The position numbers and the translations under genes were made by a program. Of a stretch of DNA of 64,000 bases, positions 38,816 to 48,373 are shown one piece after another. Where the stretch lies: positions 248,001 through 312,000 of the forward strand of contig NZ_JAFKOJ010000001.1 of assembly GCF_017303275.1 (NCBI RefSeq), read 5' to 3'. Positions within the stretch are counted from its first letter, which is position 1. The number at the start of each line of letters is the position of its first letter. The notes beneath the pieces are model-generated. The model did no database searches. It was not told the origin of the DNA and was given only the letters and a program-made list of their open reading frames with translations. Origin of the DNA: Bacillus sp. NTK034. Lineage in GTDB: Bacteria > Bacillota > Bacilli > Bacillales > Cytobacillaceae.

Positions 38816-38850
38816 AGAAACCTGGCGATATAAATCAGCCAGGTTCTTCT
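38816..38850. terminator. Bidirectional terminator between spoVIF and yjcD
   Basis: AACCTGGC (38819-38826) with GCCAGGTT (38838-38845), short T-rich tail. Confidence 0.75.
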
Positions 38851-38851
38851 G

Positions 38852-41170
38852 TTAATTACTGCCTTTATTCCTGCCGCTTCTTGTAATGGGAGCAAGGAAC
38901 CTTGAGGCATATGACTTTCGTCCGCGCCTTTTTTCCGGCACAGAAATATACAAATCCTTCCTGGCTCTTGTTACTGCAACATACATCAGCCTTCTTTCTT
39001 CCTCTAATGGGGAAGATTCACCTGAACGGTAAGCTTCTAGTGCGTGATCATGCGGGAGGTTTCCTTCAACTGCACCGGCAACATAAACAACGTTATATTC
39101 AAGCCCTTTTGCACGGTGGATTGTGCTTAATGTAATAGCATTATCCTTATTCCTGCTGAGGCGCTTGATTTCTTTGTTCATGGCTTTCATATGTTCAGTA
39201 TGTTCCAGAAACTCATGAAGAGATTGAAAGTTACGTGCAGCGACCTTTAAATCTTTTATATCATCAGAGCCTTTATCCATTTTATTGCCTTCATTACCTC
39301 GTTTTTTTAAAAAGTCCTGGAAGCCAAGCTCTTTTTCAACCGTTTCAATTGCAGTGAGGGGACTGAGTCCTGAGATGGATCTGGTAACAGGAATCACTTT
39401 TTTTAACTTGCTTTCCTGAAAAGCAAATCCTGTTTTTATAAACTTTAGGCACTCCAGCATTGAGCAATCCTGCAAGATGCTTTCTGCCTTAATATCCTGA
39501 AGGACTGATTGTTTAACAAACAGAGACGGCAGCATATCTTTCAAAGCATTCTGGTCATCCTCATTTAACGATAACTTTAGAAAAGCAAGCATGCTTCGAA
39601 CAATAAACCGATCATAAAATGATTCGGCATCCTGATCTAATTTAAACGGCAGACTGGAATTGGCCAGCCTTTCAAAAATGGCCCTGCTCCCGGTATGGGT
39701 ACGGAATAATACTGCGAAATCCTGCGGCTCATATCCTTCTTCAATTTTTTCCTGCATATCAGTCATGATCATCGTAGCTTCTTCTTCCTCATCATAAGGA
39801 AAAAAGAGGAAAGGATGCTGTTTACCAGAAAATTGGGCATTCATGCTTTTTGCGCGTCTATGTTTATTTAAAGATATGATTTGGTTTGCAGCTGATACGA
39901 TCTCGTGAGCAGAGCGGTAATTCTGATTCAATGTTATAACCTTAGCACCAGGGAAATCTTTTTCGAAATCTAAAAGATATTGGGGATCGCTTCCTCTGAA
40001 AGCATAAATAGATTGATCATCGTCACCCACTGCACAGACATTTTTTGTTTTATTGGACAGCATTTTCATAAGCTCATATTGAACATTATTAATATCCTGG
40101 AACTCATCGATCAGGAAATAATGAAAGCGATTCTGATATTGTTCAAGAATTTCAGGCTTTTCATGAAAAAGAGAATGGCAGCCTGTCAGCATATCATCAA
40201 AATCAAATAATTCTTTTCTTAATTTGGTTTGTTCATACCTTTGATAAAGAATCGCGGTCTGTTCCTCCCAATCATTCTTTGGATGAACCTTCCCAGGTAT
40301 CATAAGAGAATTTTTCCAAAAGCTAATTTGCTGGAGGGCAAGGTCAAAGGCAAATTCCTTTTCATCGAGCTTTAAGTCTTTGCTGGATTCCTTAATGATC
40401 TGTTCCCTCTGCCATTCTTTATTAAGCAGCTTGCCGGAAGACCATTTTTCTGGATTGTGGAAGGAGAGAATCCGGTAAAACAAGCTGTGAAAAGTGCCGG
40501 AAACGATTTGCCTGACTTTTCGTGAATCCATTCCGGGATATTGGGTAAGGCGCTCCTTCATTTCAGCAGCAGCCTTAGCTGTAAAGGTAACGAGCATTAT
40601 GGATTTAGGATCGATATCTTTTTCGCGCAGCATAAAAGCAGTCCTGGTTGTTAAAACTCTGGTCTTGCCGCTCCCTGCACCTGCAAGAACGAGCAGAGGC
40701 CCATCAATATGTGAGACAGCAGCTGCCTGCTGTTCATCCAAAAAGACTCCTGCTTGTGAAAGGGACTTTAAGTATTCATCAGGGAAACTTGGATTTTGAG
40801 TGCTTTCTTGGATATAGGGGGGGATATTTTTTGCCGGCTGAGCTTTTTTAAAGGCTGATTCGATTTCTTTTACAGCAGCAGAAGCAATTTGCCTTGAAAC
40901 AGGCATATTAAAGCCATTTCTTTCTATATATTCTTCAGTCTCAATCTTGGCCGATTCTTGTTTCATCATCTTATCCTTGCACATTCTGCTGCTTTGCTGA
41001 ATATGATAAAAATGAGGCTCATCCATAATTCCTAAATACAAACGGACAGAAGCTCCGCAATCAGGGCAAAACAGCTTTCCTTTTTTGCCTTCTTCATAAA
41101 TATGCTGAAAACTTTCTCGATTTAATTGTTCCAGATTCACTGTTTTATTAAGTAAAATTGCTGTCTTCAT
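38852..41170 (-). CDS. yjcD: UvrD/Rep-family DNA helicase YjcD with CoiA-like zinc finger
   Basis: 772 aa, superfamily 1A 3'-5' helicase. Walker A GPLLVLAGAGSGKTRV (about residue 160), motif II LIDEFQDINN, motif III GDDDQSIYAFRG, motif VI VAVTRARK. The first 80 residues are not helicase: FCPDCGASVRLYLGIMDEPH...C is a zinc-finger like the one that opens CoiA. ATG 41170 is a better start than upstream M codons. Role in repair or recombination is inferred. Confidence 0.9.
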   Translation of the reverse strand: MKTAILLNKTVNLEQLNRESFQHIYEEGKKGKLFCPDCGASVRLYLGIMDEPHFYHIQQSSRMCKDKMMKQESAKIETEEYIERNGFNMPVSRQIASAAVKEIESAFKKAQPAKNIPPYIQESTQNPSFPDEYLKSLSQAGVFLDEQQAAAVSHIDGPLLVLAGAGSGKTRVLTTRTAFMLREKDIDPKSIMLVTFTAKAAAEMKERLTQYPGMDSRKVRQIVSGTFHSLFYRILSFHNPEKWSSGKLLNKEWQREQIIKESSKDLKLDEKEFAFDLALQQISFWKNSLMIPGKVHPKNDWEEQTAILYQRYEQTKLRKELFDFDDMLTGCHSLFHEKPEILEQYQNRFHYFLIDEFQDINNVQYELMKMLSNKTKNVCAVGDDDQSIYAFRGSDPQYLLDFEKDFPGAKVITLNQNYRSAHEIVSAANQIISLNKHRRAKSMNAQFSGKQHPFLFFPYDEEEEATMIMTDMQEKIEEGYEPQDFAVLFRTHTGSRAIFERLANSSLPFKLDQDAESFYDRFIVRSMLAFLKLSLNEDDQNALKDMLPSLFVKQSVLQDIKAESILQDCSMLECLKFIKTGFAFQESKLKKVIPVTRSISGLSPLTAIETVEKELGFQDFLKKRGNEGNKMDKGSDDIKDLKVAARNFQSLHEFLEHTEHMKAMNKEIKRLSRNKDNAITLSTIHRAKGLEYNVVYVAGAVEGNLPHDHALEAYRSGESSPLEEERRLMYVAVTRARKDLYISVPEKRRGRKSYASRFLAPITRSGRNKGSN

Positions 41171-41374
41171 AAAAAATACCCCATTTTTATAAATTGCCGA
41201 GTTTAAGTTATTAATCATCTTCTAACAATAAGACCGATTTTATCATAACAAACCGGTAAAGGATTCTAAAGTGCTTTTCTGTTTAAAGTTTTATGTAAAC
41301 GGGTACATAAAAATAAATATTGTTTCGTATTCCTTTAATAAACAGATACATAAAGAATGGAGAGAGGGGCATTC

Positions 41375-41659
41375 ATGGGCTACATTTTACCTGTAACTTC
41401 ATATCAATATAATCAGTATGCAGAAAGAGAGATTGGCACAAAATATGATCCATTTCGTTTCGTGCCAGTTGCCAAAATATCGGCACAATCCAATTCAAAA
41501 GGTTTCCGTCATGAGCTTCCTCTTGAAATTCAAAGAAGGTTAACCAAATCAAATCCTCAGCAGCGGGCAGATATCCAAACACGCAGCACCAGAAAAAAAG
41601 CAGAAGAAACATACGGCGAGCTGACGGGCAAAGGCCGCTATATCAGTGAATGCATCTAA
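41375..41659 (+). CDS. Conserved hypothetical protein, 94 aa
   Basis: Starts MGYILPVTSYQYNQYAERE, basic and polar, with RLTKSNPQQRADIQTRSTRKK near the end; no membrane part. ATG 41375 has GAGAGGGG ahead. I cannot place it in a named family. Its TAA is followed at once by repeat copy D. Confidence 0.65.
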   Translation: MGYILPVTSYQYNQYAEREIGTKYDPFRFVPVAKISAQSNSKGFRHELPLEIQRRLTKSNPQQRADIQTRSTRKKAEETYGELTGKGRYISECI

Positions 41660-41742
41660 GAAAAGCGGAAGTGCCTGCCCACCCCTGACAAGCACAAGAC
41701 AAGCTTGTGACCTCGAGGGGGTAGGCGCTGGAGCTGGACAAG
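41658..41742. repeat. Dispersed intergenic repeat, copy D (~85 bp)
   Basis: Same orientation as copy B: GAAAAGCGGAAGTGCC starts just after the stop of the 94-aa gene, and TAGGCGCTGGAGCTGGAC closes it. The inside holds a hairpin (ACAAGC...GCTTGT) and CCTCGAGGGGG. Confidence 0.75.
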
Positions 41743-41770
41743 TTATCTAACTTATGGTATCTAAACCCAT

Positions 41771-41826
41771 AAAAAAAGGAAGGAGAGGCTTAGTACGTTT
41801 GCACGTGCAAAGCCTCTCCTTTTTTC
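41771..41826 (-). terminator. Terminator of the DUF421 gene
   Basis: GGAGAGGCTT pairs with AAGCCTCTCC, using the last codons of the coding region; A/T runs on both sides. Confidence 0.85.
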
Positions 41827-42464
41827 CACTCAGCGTATAAGACACCTTTGACATTATTTGCGCCGTTGTTTTTAATTTCATTAATAAGCTTTGCTTCGTC
41901 CCAATTGATGCTTTTGAGATTATCCCAAATCACTTCTCCGTCTAAAATTAATGTTACAGGCAGCTCGATCATATTAATAGGGAGATTCAAATCCTGTAAG
42001 GTTGGTGTCGAGTAAAGCGGTTTTTTCAATGCACTGACCGTTCCATCTGTTTCAAGAATAGCATATTCGCATTCCCTGATTGAAAAAACGTCCTTTGAAC
42101 GGAGGAGGTGCTGGAGCTGATTAATGTCGAGATGATTTTTCTTCAGTTCTTCATAGACGATTTTTCCTTTTTTTATAACAATAGAGGGCTCACCCTCAAG
42201 GAGTTTACGTGCCCTTTTAAATTTCTGGGTAAGGATTTCAGTTGCGTAGATGAGAATCCCCCATACTGCAACAGCAAAGAATATTTCCGGGATTCCAGTC
42301 TCCTGATCGTATAGGGCATTTCCCACCAGCTCGCCTAGCACGATGGCAGAGATGAAATCAAAAGGAGTAATCTGTGTAATCTGTGTTTTGCCCAGGAGTT
42401 TTGCCATAATAAATAAGAAAATATATCCTATCACAAGTACACTTATGATATGTAAATATTCCAT
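41790..42464 (-). CDS. DUF421 (YetF-like) membrane protein
   Basis: 224 aa. Three N-terminal membrane helices (LHIISVLVIGYIFLFIMAKL, FDFISAIVLGELVG, IFFAVAVWGILIY) and a cytoplasmic double domain with RECEYAILETDGTVSALKK. DUF421 proteins occur with spoVA2-type operons that raise spore heat resistance; here one lies 3.7 kb downstream of the spoVA cluster but separately transcribed. RBS AAGGAGT. Confidence 0.86.
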   Translation of the reverse strand: MEYLHIISVLVIGYIFLFIMAKLLGKTQITQITPFDFISAIVLGELVGNALYDQETGIPEIFFAVAVWGILIYATEILTQKFKRARKLLEGEPSIVIKKGKIVYEELKKNHLDINQLQHLLRSKDVFSIRECEYAILETDGTVSALKKPLYSTPTLQDLNLPINMIELPVTLILDGEVIWDNLKSINWDEAKLINEIKNNGANNVKGVLYAEWKKGEALHVQTY

Positions 42465-42532
42465 TCAAACCACTCCTTAAATTGCTGTATCTGGAATAGT
42501 GTTTGCAGAAGGCCCTAAAATTATTGCATACA

Positions 42533-42565
42533 AAAAGCTCCTGCCATTCCTGGCAGAAGCTTGTC
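42533..42565 (-). terminator. Terminator of yjcH-yjcG-yjcF side
   Basis: AGCTTCTGCCA / TGGCAGGAGCT with T5 on the minus strand, 3 bp after the yjcF stop. Confidence 0.85.
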
Positions 42566-42567
42566 GG

Positions 42568-42999
42568 TTATATCGTTTTTTTCATTGTACGGTGGGGAAT
42601 CCCAGCATCCATGAATTCTTCGGAGATTACCTGATAGCCCAGCTTTTCATAAAAAGGGATAGCCTGCGTCTGGGCATTTAATTTTAAGGCAGGCAAGCCT
42701 TGTTTCTTAGCATGCTCTTCAATTTTATCCATTATTGCTTTTCCTGATCCGCTCTGGCGGTTCTCCTTCAGAACGCATATTCTTTCCACTTTGCCATTGC
42801 CGTCAACTGTGCGGAATCTTCCGGCACCTGCGGGAATGCCATTATTATATAATACAAAATGGACTGCTTCGTCTTCGAACTGATCAATTTCCTCTTCTTC
42901 AGGAACATTTTGCTCGTTGATAAAAACTTGTTTGCGGACGGAGAAGGCATCGTCCAATTCTTGTTCAGATGAGACAACTTTAACTTCCACTTTTTTCAC
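42568..42999 (-). CDS. yjcF: GNAT-family acetyltransferase YjcF
   Basis: 143 aa. Acetyl-CoA motif ICVLKENRQSGSGKAIMDKI near residue 75 and the C-terminal ALKLNAQTQAIPFYEKLGY. GTG start shares one base with the yjcG stop, so the pair is coupled. Substrate unknown. Confidence 0.88.
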   Translation of the reverse strand: MKKVEVKVVSSEQELDDAFSVRKQVFINEQNVPEEEEIDQFEDEAVHFVLYNNGIPAGAGRFRTVDGNGKVERICVLKENRQSGSGKAIMDKIEEHAKKQGLPALKLNAQTQAIPFYEKLGYQVISEEFMDAGIPHRTMKKTI

Positions 43000-43517
43000 T
43001 ATTCCTTTCCTAGCCTGAATGTTTCATAGACGGTCCATGAGCCATTTTCCAGCTGATATAAAAGATGAAAACGATCCACAACCTCTTCATGATTCACAGG
43101 CTGCATTCTTAAGCTCCCATATACATCTGAATGTTCATCATTGGAGAGTTTTTGTCCGATGGTAATATGGGGGACAAAATTATATTCAGGTGTTTCGCCA
43201 GTAATATGATCATTCAGTTCAATATGTAACTCTTCGAGCTGGACTGAAGGTTCAATTTTGAAATAAATGACATTGTTGACAGGCTGGAAAGAGCTTATTT
43301 TTGTAGCGTTTATTTGAAATGGCTCGTGTTTCTCAGCTATTCCATGAAGTGTTTCCGTCAGCTGTTTTATTTCTTCTTCAGATGCTTCAAAGCGCGATCT
43401 TAAAGTTACATGAGGAGGAATTAAAGCATAATGCGGATCATACCGCTTTCTAAAAGAATTGGCCAAATCCTGCAATTTTTTTGACGGGAAAATAACTATG
43501 CCGTAATTAGTGTTCAT
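42999..43517 (-). CDS. yjcG: 2'-5' RNA ligase-like protein YjcG
   Basis: 172 aa, 2H phosphoesterase fold: the two His-x-Thr motifs are PHVTLRS (about residue 36) and PHITIGQ (about residue 119). The spacing is right for catalytic use. RBS GGAGG before the ATG. Role in RNA metabolism is inferred from fold. Confidence 0.9.
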   Translation of the reverse strand: MNTNYGIVIFPSKKLQDLANSFRKRYDPHYALIPPHVTLRSRFEASEEEIKQLTETLHGIAEKHEPFQINATKISSFQPVNNVIYFKIEPSVQLEELHIELNDHITGETPEYNFVPHITIGQKLSNDEHSDVYGSLRMQPVNHEEVVDRFHLLYQLENGSWTVYETFRLGKE

Positions 43518-43707
43518 ACAACAACCTCCATGTTTATTAATATTTTTTTAACTGGCAGGCTAAACGAAATGAAAAACACTTGGTTGGTCTATTATAGCAA
43601 ATTTTCTAAATTCATTATATAATTATACCTTTTTTCATAATAAAAAACAGTGTGTCGAGGTAATCTTTTTATCGCGAAAGAATAGTGCTTTTCACACAAT
43701 TTCAAAT

Positions 43708-44433
43708 TTAAAACATTGTCTTTAGCGCTCTTTTTAAATCTGGCTGCCAGTATGTCCATGTATGATCCCCATCGAATTCATCATAGAAGTAAGGAAATTG
43801 TTTTTGCTTAAACAAACTGGATAGATCCCGATTTGGAGTAAGAAAATCTTTCTCTGCACCTCCTGTGGTTTTTACAGATGTCTCGCCTTTCCCGATAACG
43901 TGATAAATATTAAGAAGGTGGGTCTGCGTAAATTCATGCACTGCCTCTGTAACGGAGGTATCAACATAAGGTGATTGAAGAATTAATCTCCCAAAAGTAT
44001 TAGGGTATTGCAGGGCCGCCATTAATGAAACAGTTGCCGCAAGGGAGTCTCCCATAAGGGCACGTCCCATTCCCATTTGATAAGTAGGGAATTCACGGTC
44101 AAGATATGGAACAAGCTCATGTGCAAGAAAACGGATATAAGCATTATGCTGTTCACCGTCCGGATGATATTTCTTCCATCTGTCTTTGACGTTTTTATAA
44201 GGGACTCCAACAATGATGATATTTTCGATTTCTTTTTCGTTTAATAATTCATCTGCGATGCGCCCGACTCTCCCCAGCTGGAAGTAATCCTTGCCATCCT
44301 GGGCAATAACAACAGTGTATTTATATAAAGGTGAAAAGGAAGCGGGCAAATAAATGAGCAGCTCAACCTCTTCGCCAAGTTCCTTGCTTTCGATTACAGT
44401 ATCTTGTATTGATCCTCTAGGGTAATCCATCAT
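43708..44433 (-). CDS. yjcH: Putative esterase YjcH
   Basis: 241 aa, alpha/beta hydrolase of the esterase D/enterochelin esterase type. Nucleophile motif MGDSLAATVS (Ser near residue 127), C-terminal His in EFDGDHTWTYW. No signal peptide. Gene start MMDYPRG follows GGAGG. Last of the yjcF-G-H trio, with a gap of 190 bp to yjcG. Confidence 0.87.
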   Translation of the reverse strand: MMDYPRGSIQDTVIESKELGEEVELLIYLPASFSPLYKYTVVIAQDGKDYFQLGRVGRIADELLNEKEIENIIIVGVPYKNVKDRWKKYHPDGEQHNAYIRFLAHELVPYLDREFPTYQMGMGRALMGDSLAATVSLMAALQYPNTFGRLILQSPYVDTSVTEAVHEFTQTHLLNIYHVIGKGETSVKTTGGAEKDFLTPNRDLSSLFKQKQFPYFYDEFDGDHTWTYWQPDLKRALKTMF

Positions 44434-44633
44434 TTCTGTTCCTCCGTTTAGTTCTGTTATGTAAGAGTTTACATAGAGATTTTATCATATATATATAGGA
44501 ATTGCTTTTTACATGCATTCTCATTCATGGGCCATGGTGCTTTATTATAGGTAAAATTTACAGAGGAGGGGAATCAGCATGCTATAAGAACAATTAACAG
44601 CAAATATAAAAAGCAAGGAGGGATCATTTGACA

Positions 44634-44663
44634 ATTCAGATAAGGTTTATGTTAGTATATAAT
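44634..44663 (+). promoter_or_regulatory. Possible TAXI operon promoter
   Basis: TATAAT at 44658-44663 with a weak TTCAGA at -35 (17-bp spacer). An excellent TTGACA at 44628 is spaced too far (24 bp). Confidence 0.35.
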
Positions 44664-44697
44664 TGATAAAATCTAATCTTTATAAGGGGGAAATAGG

Positions 44698-45690
44698 ATG
44701 AAAAAGAGAAGTATATTCCTAGCCACAGCTTTGCTGTTAGCGCTTTCTATGGTTCTTGCAGCCTGCGGCGGCGGAAAAGATGAAGGCGGCGGCGATGGAG
44801 AAGGCGGCGCAGACAAGCCTAAATTCATGAGCATTGTAACTGGTGGAACAGGCGGTACATACTATCCGCTGGGCGGATCATTCGCTGAGATTATTTCTGA
44901 TGCTACAGGCATTGATACAAATGCTGAAGTTTCAGGTGCATCTGCAGAGAACATGAACACACTGAAAGACGGCAATGCTGAAATTGCTTTCTCTCAAACT
45001 GATATTGCTTCATATGCACAAGAAGGAAAATTAATGTTTGAAGGTGCAGCAGTTGATAATGTGAGTGCGATTGGAACGCTTTATCCGGAAACAATCCAGA
45101 TCGTTACTACTGCAAAATCTGGCATTAAATCTGTTGAAGACTTAAAAGGCAAAAAAGTTTCAATCGGAGCTCCTGGTTCAGGAACTGCTGCAAATGCAGA
45201 ACAGATTCTTGAAGTGCACGGAATCAAATTGGATGACATTCAAAAGCAGGATCTTTCCTTTGATGAGTCAACTGCCGGAATTCAGGATGGCAATATTGAT
45301 GCAGCATTCGTTACAGCAGGAACTCCTACAGGTGCTGTTGAAGGACTTTCTGCAACTGAAGATGTTGTGATCATTCCGATTGAACAGGACAAAATCGATG
45401 CATTAATCGAAAAATATCCTTACTATGTACAGGATGAAGTGCCATCAGGAACATATAAGCTTGCAGAAGCTGTGCCAACAGTAGCAGTACAGGCAATGCT
45501 TGTTGTTTCAAATGACCTTTCAGAGGATGTAGTTTATGATGTTACGAAAGCAATCTTTGAGAACCTTGACAAAGTTACACATGCCAAAGGGAAAATGATT
45601 AAGGCAGAAAATGCTGTCAAAGGTACTGGCATTGAACTGCACCCTGGTGCTAAAAAGTACTTTGACGAAAAAGGCTTTAAAGCTGAATAA
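44698..45690 (+). CDS. TRAP transporter solute-binding lipoprotein, TAXI family
   Basis: 330 aa; signal peptide with lipobox VLAACGG (Cys22), Gly-rich linker, then the TAXI family domain with GGTGGTYYPLGGSFAEI and TAKSGIKSVEDLKGKKVSIG. It captures an organic acid for the permease that follows; the ligand is unknown. RBS AAGGGGG. First gene of a three-gene operon. Confidence 0.9.
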   Translation: MKKRSIFLATALLLALSMVLAACGGGKDEGGGDGEGGADKPKFMSIVTGGTGGTYYPLGGSFAEIISDATGIDTNAEVSGASAENMNTLKDGNAEIAFSQTDIASYAQEGKLMFEGAAVDNVSAIGTLYPETIQIVTTAKSGIKSVEDLKGKKVSIGAPGSGTAANAEQILEVHGIKLDDIQKQDLSFDESTAGIQDGNIDAAFVTAGTPTGAVEGLSATEDVVIIPIEQDKIDALIEKYPYYVQDEVPSGTYKLAEAVPTVAVQAMLVVSNDLSEDVVYDVTKAIFENLDKVTHAKGKMIKAENAVKGTGIELHPGAKKYFDEKGFKAE

Positions 45691-45719
45691 TCTTTCAATA
45701 ACATAATCCAATGATGAAA

Positions 45720-45763
45720 TTTGGCCGGCTGTAAAACCTGATAAGGTTATTGCGCCGGTCAAT
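45720..45763 (+). promoter_or_regulatory. Stem-loop between TAXI receptor and DUF1850 gene
   Basis: TTGGCCGGC (45721-45729) with GCCGGTCAA (45754-45762); no T-run. Third receptor-permease junction in the window with such a hairpin. Confidence 0.6.
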
Positions 45764-45817
45764 TAATTTTAAAAAAATTATTGTATAAGCTGACAAAATT
45801 TTTTAGGTGGAGGTTCC

Positions 45818-46348
45818 ATGAATTTTTATAAGCCAGGGAATAAAAAAGCGGTCCTGGCACTCCTCGTTATCATAACCATCGCAATCATGTTCTTCATACC
45901 CATTAAGCAGGCAGTTGTTTTTGAGTATCAAAACAAAGGAAAAGTGATTGCTTATTTCCCGATTAAAGAGGACAGAACCTTTAAAATAAAGTATACACAC
46001 TCCATCCATCTTACAGATGTTGTAGAAAGCTATAGTATAACCGGGGATGGAAGTATTAAATTGTTCGAACTCATGTATGAGGATTTTGCCATCGGCATGC
46101 CTGATAATGCCTCAGATGGAGAAACATTTGAACAAAAGGACGGCAAATATTATATTAAGAATATGAAAAGGGTTTTTCCTTCATTTGACTTAAGGCTTGG
46201 TAAGGTGAGAGCAAATCACAGATTGATTTTGAAAGGCGAAGAATATGTCCTTTCAGATTATATCGAACCTGGCACATGGGTACGGATAAAGGCGAAAAAA
46301 ATAAACTTATTCGAGGTGTTGAAAGGAGTGAATATCCTTGGAAAATAA
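45818..46348 (+). CDS. DUF1850 protein, TRAP operon companion
   Basis: 176 aa. One N-terminal membrane segment (AVLALLVIITIAIMFFI), then a small domain with the DUF1850 signature IKYTHSIHLTDVVESYSI. DUF1850 genes regularly sit between the receptor and the fused permease of TAXI TRAP systems; role unknown. Its 3' end overlaps the permease start by 11 bp. Confidence 0.85.
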   Translation: MNFYKPGNKKAVLALLVIITIAIMFFIPIKQAVVFEYQNKGKVIAYFPIKEDRTFKIKYTHSIHLTDVVESYSITGDGSIKLFELMYEDFAIGMPDNASDGETFEQKDGKYYIKNMKRVFPSFDLRLGKVRANHRLILKGEEYVLSDYIEPGTWVRIKAKKINLFEVLKGVNILGK

Positions 46349-48296
46349 AGGGGAAACGTTATCTCTTGAGGAACAGCAGAAATTGCTGGAAAAATACGAT
46401 CCAGAGGCTGGTACAAGGAAATTAGGAGGCGTATTAGGCTGGATTGTCTTTTTTGGGCTATTAGCATTTTCATTGTTCCATTTATATACAGGGGTTTTTG
46501 GGATGCTTACAGCCCAGCTGCAGCGTTCGATTCATTTAGGCTTTGCATTAGCCCTAATATTTCTATTATTCCCTGCAAGGAAGAAAGACAGAGGAAGAAA
46601 GAATAAAGTTGCCTGGTACGATATCATTTTAGCCATACTGGGTATTGCTGTAGGTGCTTATTGGCCGCTTTTTATTGATGAAATTGTCATGAGGGCCGGC
46701 CGTTTGACCGAGATAGATTTTTATGTAGGACTAATTGCAGTGCTTCTGGTTCTGGAAGCGACAAGGCGAGCGGTAGGACTTCCAATAACCATTATTGCTG
46801 TCATTTTTCTCGCCTATGCTATGTTTGGGCCATATATGCCGGCATTTTTGGCGCACCGGGGTCTTGATTTAGAAAGATTGGTGCAGACCATGTTCTTTAC
46901 GACAGAGGGAATCCTGGGTACCCCCTTAGGCGTATCTGCTACGTTTATTTTCCTATTCTTGTTATTTGGTTCATTTCTTGTAAAAACTGGTGTAGGGCAG
47001 TATTTTAATGATTTAGCTGTGTCCATCGCCGGAAAGAGAACTGGCGGGCCAGCGAAAGTTGCCATTTTCTCAAGTGCTCTACAGGGAACCATCAGTGGAA
47101 GTTCTGTAGCTAACGTAGTAACTTCAGGCTCTTTTACCATTCCAATGATGAAAAAGCTTGGATACAAGAAAGAATTCGCTGGCGCAGTTGAAGCGACTGC
47201 ATCAACCGGCGGCCAAATAATGCCTCCAATCATGGGTGCTGCTGCATTCCTGATGGTTGAGTTTATTGGAGGCGGCATTACTTACTGGGATATTGCAAAG
47301 GCAGCAGCTATTCCTGCACTTCTTTATTTTGCCGGTGTCTGGATAATGACTCATTTCGAAGCAAAACGTGTAGGACTTAGAGGGCTGAAAGATGAAGAGA
47401 TGCCTAACCGAAAGGAAGTAATGAAGAAGATTTATCTGCTGCTGCCAATTTTGGCAGTTATCATCCTGCTAATGAGCGGAATGAGTGTAATACGTGCTGC
47501 TCTTTGGTCAATTGTAATTACGGTTGCAGTAAGTATGATAAGCAAGGAAACGCGCATTGGTTTCAGAGATGCTATCGATGCATTAGTTGATGGTGCACGC
47601 ACGGCTTTGGGCGTTGCTGCAGCAACAGCTGCTGCAGGTATTATTGTTGGAGTAGTTGTTAAAACAGGTCTTGGATTAAAGATGGCGAATGGCCTTCTTG
47701 ATCTTTCAGGAGGGCTGTTGATCCCAACTTTGATGCTGACAATGGTTGCAGCAATTATCCTTGGAATGGGGTCACCTACAACTGCAAACTATGTTATAAC
47801 ATCAACAATAGCCGCCCCGGCAATCATCCTACTTGGGGTACCTGATTTATCTGCTCACTTATTTGTGTTCTATTTCGGTATTGTAGCAGATGTCACACCG
47901 CCAGTTGCTCTTGCAGCATTTGCGGCGGCTGGTGTATCTGGCGGAGATCCGATAAAGACGGGAGTATCAGCGTCCAAGCTTGCGATCGGGGCATTTATAA
48001 TTCCATACATGTTTGTCCTTTCACCGGAGTTATTGATGATTGATACAACCTGGTATTACCTAATTTGGGTAGTATTCACCGCTTTGGCAGGTATGATGGC
48101 AATTGGCGCTGGCGTAATTGGCTACTGGCTGCGTAAATTGAATATTTTTGAAAGACTGCTGGGAATTGCAGGGGGTCTATTGCTTATCTACCCTGAAGGG
48201 GTTACTGATATTGTTGGATTAGTAATTTTTGTCCTGTTGATTGCATTGCAGGTTTTCATTAAAAAAGACGATCAGGCAAAACCGCAAACAGCATAA
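46338..48296 (+). CDS. TRAP transporter fused permease (4TM + 12TM)
   Basis: 652 aa, TTG start with AAAGGAG 9 bases ahead. Many membrane segments; the small-subunit part is fused to the DctM-like large part. Motifs: SSALQGTISGSSVANVVTSG, ASTGGQIMPPIMGAAAFLM, GMGSPTTANYVI. Sodium-driven uptake is the usual mode (family knowledge). Confidence 0.92.
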   Translation: MENKGETLSLEEQQKLLEKYDPEAGTRKLGGVLGWIVFFGLLAFSLFHLYTGVFGMLTAQLQRSIHLGFALALIFLLFPARKKDRGRKNKVAWYDIILAILGIAVGAYWPLFIDEIVMRAGRLTEIDFYVGLIAVLLVLEATRRAVGLPITIIAVIFLAYAMFGPYMPAFLAHRGLDLERLVQTMFFTTEGILGTPLGVSATFIFLFLLFGSFLVKTGVGQYFNDLAVSIAGKRTGGPAKVAIFSSALQGTISGSSVANVVTSGSFTIPMMKKLGYKKEFAGAVEATASTGGQIMPPIMGAAAFLMVEFIGGGITYWDIAKAAAIPALLYFAGVWIMTHFEAKRVGLRGLKDEEMPNRKEVMKKIYLLLPILAVIILLMSGMSVIRAALWSIVITVAVSMISKETRIGFRDAIDALVDGARTALGVAAATAAAGIIVGVVVKTGLGLKMANGLLDLSGGLLIPTLMLTMVAAIILGMGSPTTANYVITSTIAAPAIILLGVPDLSAHLFVFYFGIVADVTPPVALAAFAAAGVSGGDPIKTGVSASKLAIGAFIIPYMFVLSPELLMIDTTWYYLIWVVFTALAGMMAIGAGVIGYWLRKLNIFERLLGIAGGLLLIYPEGVTDIVGLVIFVLLIALQVFIKKDDQAKPQTA

Positions 48297-48312
48297 TAAA
48301 TAAATAAATAAA

Positions 48313-48356
48313 TTAAGAAGGAAGGATGCTCACATGATGAGATCCTTCCTTTTTGT
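48313..48356 (+). terminator. Terminator of the TAXI TRAP operon
   Basis: AAGGAAGGAT with ATCCTTCCTT, then TTTG. Confidence 0.88.
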
Positions 48357-48373
48357 TTCTGCAGATTAGCCTG

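Noticed and set aside
44628-44663. TTGACA/TATAAT as one promoter for the TAXI operon
   Set aside because: Both hexamers are perfect but 24 bp apart; not usable as a pair by sigma-A.
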